Part shown: positions 61,381-64,000 of the stretch, in pieces
Numbering within the stretch: position 1 is the stretch's first letter
How the letters are laid out: the number at the start of each line of letters is the position of its first letter
NCBI RefSeq assembly: GCF_016863255.1
Contig: NZ_BOON01000027.1
Location: 122,572 to 186,571, forward strand
From: Planosporangium mesophilum
GTDB taxonomy: Bacteria > Actinomycetota > Actinomycetes > Mycobacteriales > Micromonosporaceae
Direction: 5' to 3'
Length of the DNA stretch: 64,000 nt
Made by a program: the position numbers and the translations under genes
Notes under the pieces: model-generated
Seen by the model: the letters and a program-made list of their open reading frames with translations, nothing else
What the model was told of the DNA's origin: nothing
Database searches by the model: none

Positions 61381-61587
61381 GCGTCAGACCGTACTGCGAC
61401 CAACTCGCTGTTCTCACTGGTGGTACTGCGGCAGGAGCAGCGACGGCCGACGCAACCGGCCGCGTGTGTACGTCGTCTGCTCGCCCACTACGTTCGCGAG
61501 AACGGCAGCCGCGTGTCTGTCGTGGCAGGGCTTGATTCTGTGCGGCCTTGTCCGGTACCGGGCCTCGCGGCCGCATCGTGGCAGTCA

Positions 61588-62097
61588 TCAGCCGGCGGCG
61601 ATGCGACCGGTGAAGGCGGTCAGGTTGGTCATCGCCCGGTCGACCCGCTCGTCCAGGGTGAGCGTCTCCTGCCGGCGGATCAGGCGCATCCTCGGTTGGC
61701 GCTTGCCGCGCAGGTAGAGCGAGCAGGCCAGGTCGGCGCAGAGGTACTCGCCGATGCTGTTGCCCTGCCGCCCGGAGGCCCCGGCCAGCGGCGCGACGAA
61801 CAGTGCCACTCCCGACGCCCCGTGTTCGGTCAGGCAGACCCGGCACATGCTCGACCGCGTCGCACCGACCTTGCCCGTCTCGGGCCGGCGCAGCACCACG
61901 CCGGTCGGGCCGTTCTCGCCGGGCACGACCAGCAGCGCCCGCAGCGGGGCGCCCGGGTCGGTCCAGCCGAGAAAGTCCAGGTCGGCCCAGGGGACGCCGC
62001 CGTCGGCAAAGCCCGCGGGCAGCCGGATCCGGCTCGCCTCGCCTCTGCTGCAGTTGACGAAGGAGGCCCGGATCTCCTTCTCGTCAAGTGGTTCCAT
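61588..62097 (-). CDS. FBP-domain (EF-G-binding-like) zinc protein
   Basis: A 169-residue protein beginning MEPLDEKEIRASFVNCSRGE. It contains DLDFLGWTDPGAPLRALLVV and a four-Cys treble-clef: MCRVCLTEHG, then LCADLACSLYLRGKRQPRM. This matches the C-terminal FBP domain that binds elongation factor G in fusidic-acid-resistance proteins. ATG 62097 lacks a ribosome binding site but has TAGCGT about 12 bases before it, so translation may be leaderless. Confidence 0.8.
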   Translation of the reverse strand: MEPLDEKEIRASFVNCSRGEASRIRLPAGFADGGVPWADLDFLGWTDPGAPLRALLVVPGENGPTGVVLRRPETGKVGATRSSMCRVCLTEHGASGVALFVAPLAGASGRQGNSIGEYLCADLACSLYLRGKRQPRMRLIRRQETLTLDERVDRAMTNLTAFTGRIAAG

Positions 62098-62363
62098 GGC
62101 CGCAACGCTAGGCGACCCGTCGCACCAGGTCACCCGCATTTCGGGCGGCCAGGAGCGCGGTGGTTACGCGATCATGACCTGCGGCGCGGTCACACAGGTC
62201 CTCGTACCCCCGGGCAGTGGCCTCGACGGCTAGGCGCAGGGTCGGCGGCTTCACGTCGGCCGCCGACGCCGTCCACGACCAGGTGCGCACCGGTCCCGGC
62301 GCCTGGACGGGTTCGGCGGGCTGGTGAGCGATCAACGACGGACCGGCCCGTAGGCTGGCGATC

Positions 62364-63242
62364 ATGCGCATTGGCATCGTCATCCTGCCCGATCAGCGCT
62401 GGTCGGATTCGCAGCGTCGTTGGCGGCAGGCCGACGAGTGGGGTTTCGACCACGCCTGGACGTACGATCACCTCGGCTGGCGCGATCTGGTCGACGGTCC
62501 CTGGTTCGACTCGATGACCACGCTTACCGCCGCCGCGATGGTCACCTCGCGGATCCGGCTCGGTACCCTCGTGGCCTCGCCCAACTTCCGTCACCCGGCG
62601 GCCTTCGCCCGTCAGGTGACGGCACTGGACGACATCTCCGCCGGCCGGCTGCTGCTCGGCATCGGCGCCGGTGGCATCGGCTTCGACGCCGCTGTGCTCG
62701 GCGGCGAGACGCTGCCGCCCCGACAGCGGGTGGACCGGTTCACGGAGTTCACCGAACTGCTCGACCTGATTCTGGGTAAGGATGGGACGACCTGGCACGG
62801 GGAGTGGTTCGCCGCGGTGGATGCCCGGAACAACCCGGGTAGTATCCAGCAGCCCCGGGTGCCGTTCGTGGTGGCCGCGAACGGCCCGCGCTCGATGCGC
62901 CTGGTGGCCCGCTTCGGCCAAGGCTGGGTGACCACCGGGACCGCCGACGACGACCTGGAGAGCTGGTGGTCCTCGGTCGCGGAGCTCTCCGCGCGGATGG
63001 ACGCGACGCTCGACGCTGCGGGGCGCGATCCGGCCACCCTCGACCGCTACCTGTCGCTCGACTCCGCCCCGGTCTTCTCGCTGACCGGTGCCGAGTTCTT
63101 CGCCGAGCAGGTCGCGTGGGCCGCCCGGCTCGGCTTCACCGACGTGGTCACCCACTGGCCCCGGGCCAGCAGCTGGTACGCGGGCGACGAGGCGGTCCTG
63201 GTCGACGTCGCCACCCGGCTTCTGCCCGAGCTGCGGGGCTGA
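62364..63242 (+). CDS. LLM-class (F420-type) oxidoreductase
   Basis: A 292-residue luciferase-like TIM barrel: MRIGIVILPDQRWSDSQRRW, TYDHLGWRDLVDGPWFDSMT, IRLGTLVASPNFRHPAAFAR, RLLLGIGAGGIGFDAAVLGG and RVPFVVAANGPRSMRLVARF. The blocks fit F420-dependent members of the family in actinobacteria. There is no ribosome binding site; TAGGCT lies 8 bases before the ATG, suggesting a leaderless transcript. It is monocistronic and its substrate is unknown. Confidence 0.85.
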   Translation: MRIGIVILPDQRWSDSQRRWRQADEWGFDHAWTYDHLGWRDLVDGPWFDSMTTLTAAAMVTSRIRLGTLVASPNFRHPAAFARQVTALDDISAGRLLLGIGAGGIGFDAAVLGGETLPPRQRVDRFTEFTELLDLILGKDGTTWHGEWFAAVDARNNPGSIQQPRVPFVVAANGPRSMRLVARFGQGWVTTGTADDDLESWWSSVAELSARMDATLDAAGRDPATLDRYLSLDSAPVFSLTGAEFFAEQVAWAARLGFTDVVTHWPRASSWYAGDEAVLVDVATRLLPELRG

Positions 63243-63384
63243 AGGGAGACAGCCTCAGCGCTTCCCGTACCCGGTCATCGGGGTGTACTGCGGCGGGCTG
63301 GCGATCGTGTATCCACGGATCTGGACCGTAGGGATCGCTCCCGGTGGGTACCGGTCAGGCTGTGGCCGGCGTGGGTACGCCCGG

Positions 63385-63765
63385 TCACTGGGCGGATTGG
63401 AACAGCTCGATGAGGTTGCCAGCGGGGTCGGTGAGAAGGATCTGGCGCCCACCGGGGCCGGCAACCACGTCACTGCGGAACGACACTCCCGCGCTGGTCA
63501 GTCGGTGGATTTCGGCATCCAGGTCGTCGACGACCAGATGGATGCGATTGCCTCCGGGAGTGGTGGCGTCGTCGGGGGTGGCGCGGGCGCCCGAGCTGGC
63601 CGGCCCGGAAAGCAGCAGCCGGAGCGGGCCGCGTACCACGTCGGCGAAGGCGGGGGCGGCGCTGGTGTTGAGGGTGAAGCCGAGATGGGTGGTGTAGAAG
63701 TCGACGGCCGTCTGGACGTCATCAACGAGGTAGCGGACGTTGGCGTACCGGTCGGGTGCGGTCAT
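63385..63765 (-). CDS. VOC family protein (glyoxalase-like)
   Basis: A 126-residue protein: NVRYLVDDVQTAVDFYTTHL, PLRLLLSGPASSGARATPDD, RIHLVVDDLDAEIHRLTSAG and ILLTDPAGNLIELFQSAQ. These are the two VOC half-folds, with the usual final Glu in NLIELF. ATG 63765 follows GGAAGGAATCAG; the longer frame runs into the structured region upstream. Function is not predictable. Confidence 0.88.
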   Translation of the reverse strand: MTAPDRYANVRYLVDDVQTAVDFYTTHLGFTLNTSAAPAFADVVRGPLRLLLSGPASSGARATPDDATTPGGNRIHLVVDDLDAEIHRLTSAGVSFRSDVVAGPGGRQILLTDPAGNLIELFQSAQ

Positions 63766-63788
63766 CTGATTCCTTCCGTGGATACTCG

Positions 63789-63862
63789 GGCCTTCAGGCC
63801 GGGGAGGAAACGGAATGCCTGCGGAGCAGGGCAGGCAAAGCCGATCCGCCGCCAAGGCGGAT
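63789..63862. repeat. Run of three hairpins upstream of tnpB (IS605-like end or RNA)
   Basis: Three perfect stems follow each other: GGCCT-TC-AGGCC (63789-63800), GCCTGC with GCAGGC (63817-63822 and 63831-63836), and ATCCGCC with GGCGGAT (63844-63850 and 63856-63862). The first hairpin is followed by GGGGAGGA, the motif usually seen at the 3' end of TnpB elements next to the guide. Here it lies upstream of a tnpB start, so it is either a left end or the scar of another copy. Confidence 0.5.
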
Positions 63863-63920
63863 GGGCGTCTACCCGCGCGTCACCGCAAGGCTCACTAACT
63901 AGGCGGCTACTGTGTGAGCC

Positions 63921-64000
63921 ATGTCCGGGACGGTGAAGCGGGCATTCAAGTACCGCTTCTATCCGAGCCCCGAGCAGGCCGCCGAGCTTGCTCGGACGTT
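63921..64000 (+). CDS. tnpB: TnpB (IS200/IS605 family), 5' end only
   Basis: The window ends 27 codons into this gene: MSGTVKRAFKYRFYPSPEQA, then AELART. The K-R-A-F-K-Y-R-F-Y-P-S-P-E-Q pattern is the N-terminal HTH segment of TnpB/OrfB, the RNA-guided nuclease of IS605-type elements. No tnpA is visible between it and the VOC gene. Whether the nuclease is intact cannot be judged. Confidence 0.8.
   Translation, partial: MSGTVKRAFKYRFYPSPEQAAELART

Noticed and set aside
62108..62383. 91-codon minus-strand frame between the FBP and LLM genes
   Set aside because: The last half looks somewhat protein-like, but no family, start signal or partner was found, and it overlaps both promoter regions.

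Overview
This is very GC-rich DNA with an actinobacterial look, most likely from Micromonospora or a close relative in the Micromonosporaceae. The signs are dense G/C third positions, many GTG starts, 4-bp ATGA/GTGA gene overlaps, F420-type and FBP-type genes, and huge secreted YD-repeat proteins built on an actinobacterial N-terminal scaffold. No rRNA, complete tRNA or CRISPR array was found. All identifications were made by reading the sequence and its translations; no database search was run.

Left part (1-6.1 kb): accessory DNA full of debris. A GNAT acetyltransferase is followed by remnants of a PAPS-reductase-like gene, a DDE transposase split around a site-2-protease fragment, a MarR-controlled three-gene operon (NmrA-like, SnoaL-like, VOC) with two matching operators, a membrane protein whose 3' end runs into a truncated IS110 transposase, the 3' part of a tRNA-Pro (a likely attachment-site scar) and another dead transposase.

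Toxin island (6.1-36 kb): a 3393-residue secreted Rhs/LamG protein on the minus strand, then a plus-strand operon of three large secreted proteins that share an N-terminal scaffold. These are an FG-GAP propeller protein, a double-LamG protein, and a 2276-residue Rhs lipoprotein ending in a HINT domain and a deaminase-like toxin tip. An Imm10-like immunity gene follows directly, then small likely immunity genes, a CdiI-like gene behind a dead transposase, and a 67-bp segment that can fold into a cloverleaf with no unpaired bases at its junction. Short metabolic and regulatory genes (BMP-like, ICL/PEP-mutase family) sit between the two toxin loci.

Middle (36-41.4 kb): an ArsR-SRPBCC-SnoaL operon, a NYN/OST-HTH protein, and a minus-strand operon of a CitE-type lyase, a MaoC-type hydratase and a RibF paralogue. 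Catabolic island (41.4-56.7 kb): a MmgE/PrpD protein, a family III CoA-transferase and an acyl-CoA dehydrogenase, which together with the divergent lyase and hydratase resemble itaconate/mesaconate degradation. GntR and AraC regulators follow, then a flavin reductase/HpaB two-component hydroxylase, a catechol ortho-cleavage set (isomerase, intradiol dioxygenase, cycloisomerase, enol-lactonase), an acyl-CoA ligase, a 52-residue ORF, a citryl-CoA-lyase-like enzyme and a second HpaB. The 14-bp motif TTTGGCCGTACAAA, or a close variant, lies at the promoters of three of these transcripts and probably makes them one regulon.

Right end (56.7-64 kb): gene remnants (GNAT, LuxR HTH, penicillin acylase), a TetR/acyl-CoA dehydrogenase pair, YnfA, an FBP-domain protein, an LLM-class oxidoreductase, a VOC protein, and the 5' end of a TnpB gene preceded by a highly structured stretch.
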